Origin: GCA-002733465 sp039969155
GTDB taxonomy: Bacteria; Pseudomonadota; Gammaproteobacteria; Enterobacterales; Kangiellaceae
Length of the DNA: 64,000 nt
Assembly (NCBI GenBank): GCA_039969155.1
Contig: JBDVOJ010000010.1
Location: 25,621-89,620, forward strand
Reading direction: 5' to 3'
Below, one piece after another: positions 63,875 to 64,000 of the stretch. A program made the translations under genes and the position numbers. The notes under the pieces are model-generated. The model had not been told where the DNA came from and ran no database searches. It worked only from the letters and a program-made list of their open reading frames with translations. Each line of letters starts with the position of its first letter. Position 1 is the stretch's first letter.

Positions 63875-64000
63875 TTAGTCATCCAATAAAGTAGGATCTA
63901 CAACTTGTACCGCAGCTCCACCACTTGATAAGAAGCTAACGATTTGAGTTTGCATTTCCACTGTAGCTTCGTCTGGTGAAAGAACTGATGAGTGACCACC
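63875..64000 (-). CDS. C-terminal end of a probable extracellular lipase (VolA/Pla-1 type)
   Basis: Only the last 41 codons lie inside the window; the gene continues past 64000. The readable end is GGHSSVLSPDEATVEMQTQI, then VSFLSSGGAAVQVVDPTLLDD and stop. The His-Ser-Ser-x-Leu-Ser-Pro stretch followed by EMQTQ resembles the C-terminus of VolA-like surface lipases, where the His would be the catalytic one. The call rests on this short segment. It is not in the supplied frame predictions and was read directly from the sequence. Confidence 0.5.
   Translation of the reverse strand, partial: GGHSSVLSPDEATVEMQTQIVSFLSSGGAAVQVVDPTLLDD

Overview
This is about 64 kb of low-GC, densely coding DNA from a gammaproteobacterium. 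The housekeeping gene order (rpsB-tsf-pyrH-frr-uppS-cdsA-dxr-rseP-bamA-skp-lpxD-fabZ-lpxA-lpxB-rnhB-dnaE; tig-clpP-clpX-lon-hupB-ppiD; pspF/pspABC with sapABCDF; ygfZ/sdhE/ygfX) is typical of that class. Placing dxr between cdsA and rseP follows the Pseudomonas-type rather than the E. coli order. A TonB-dependent receptor, a halogenase-like flavoprotein and an MshQ-like DUF6701 protein point to a marine, Kangiella- or Alteromonas-like lineage; that placement is inference.

Layout. 0-14 kb is an accessory block: a TonB-dependent receptor divergent from a tryptophan-halogenase-family flavoprotein, an FG-GAP/ASPIC-UnbV lipoprotein, a secreted S9 peptidase, a B12-binding radical SAM protein, and divergently a TPR-sulfotransferase. 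14-22.8 kb is the envelope-stress and transport block: psp genes behind a -24/-12 (sigma54) promoter, preceded by an unrecognised small membrane-protein gene, then pspF and sapABCDF. 22.8-32 kb, all on the minus strand, is the protein quality-control block tig, clpP, clpX, lon, hupB, two tRNAs and ppiD, with heat-shock-type promoters before lon and clpP. 32.3-32.8 kb is a Pro-Arg-His-Leu tRNA operon. folD, a solitary mreB and a GNAT gene follow.

35.8-54.1 kb is a long minus-strand run. It covers translation (rpsB, tsf, pyrH, frr), then isoprenoid and phospholipid precursors (uppS, cdsA, dxr), the sigma-E protease rseP, outer-membrane assembly (bamA, skp), lipid A and fatty-acid synthesis (lpxD, fabZ, lpxA, lpxB), rnhB and dnaE. 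Terminators after rpsB and after frr divide it. 54-57 kb holds ygfX and sdhE divergent from ygfZ, and an HDOD gene. 57.2-61.4 kb is one 1388-residue surface protein with a glycine-rich region, a LamG-like domain and a DUF6701-like C-terminus. A penicillin-acylase-family hydrolase and the 3' end of a probable VolA-type lipase close the window.

Many genes use TTG or GTG starts backed by good Shine-Dalgarno sequences (TonB receptor, sapA, lpxD, ygfX, frr). For several others the start was moved downstream to the site best supported by ribosome binding sites or homology (lpxA, rseP, dxr, tsf, skp, the FG-GAP protein, the acylase). No CRISPR array, insertion sequence, integrase or prophage gene was seen. 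The least explained parts are the gene leading the psp operon, the nested dyad holding the clpP promoter, the radical SAM protein with its unknown substrate, and the glycine-rich DUF6701 protein.
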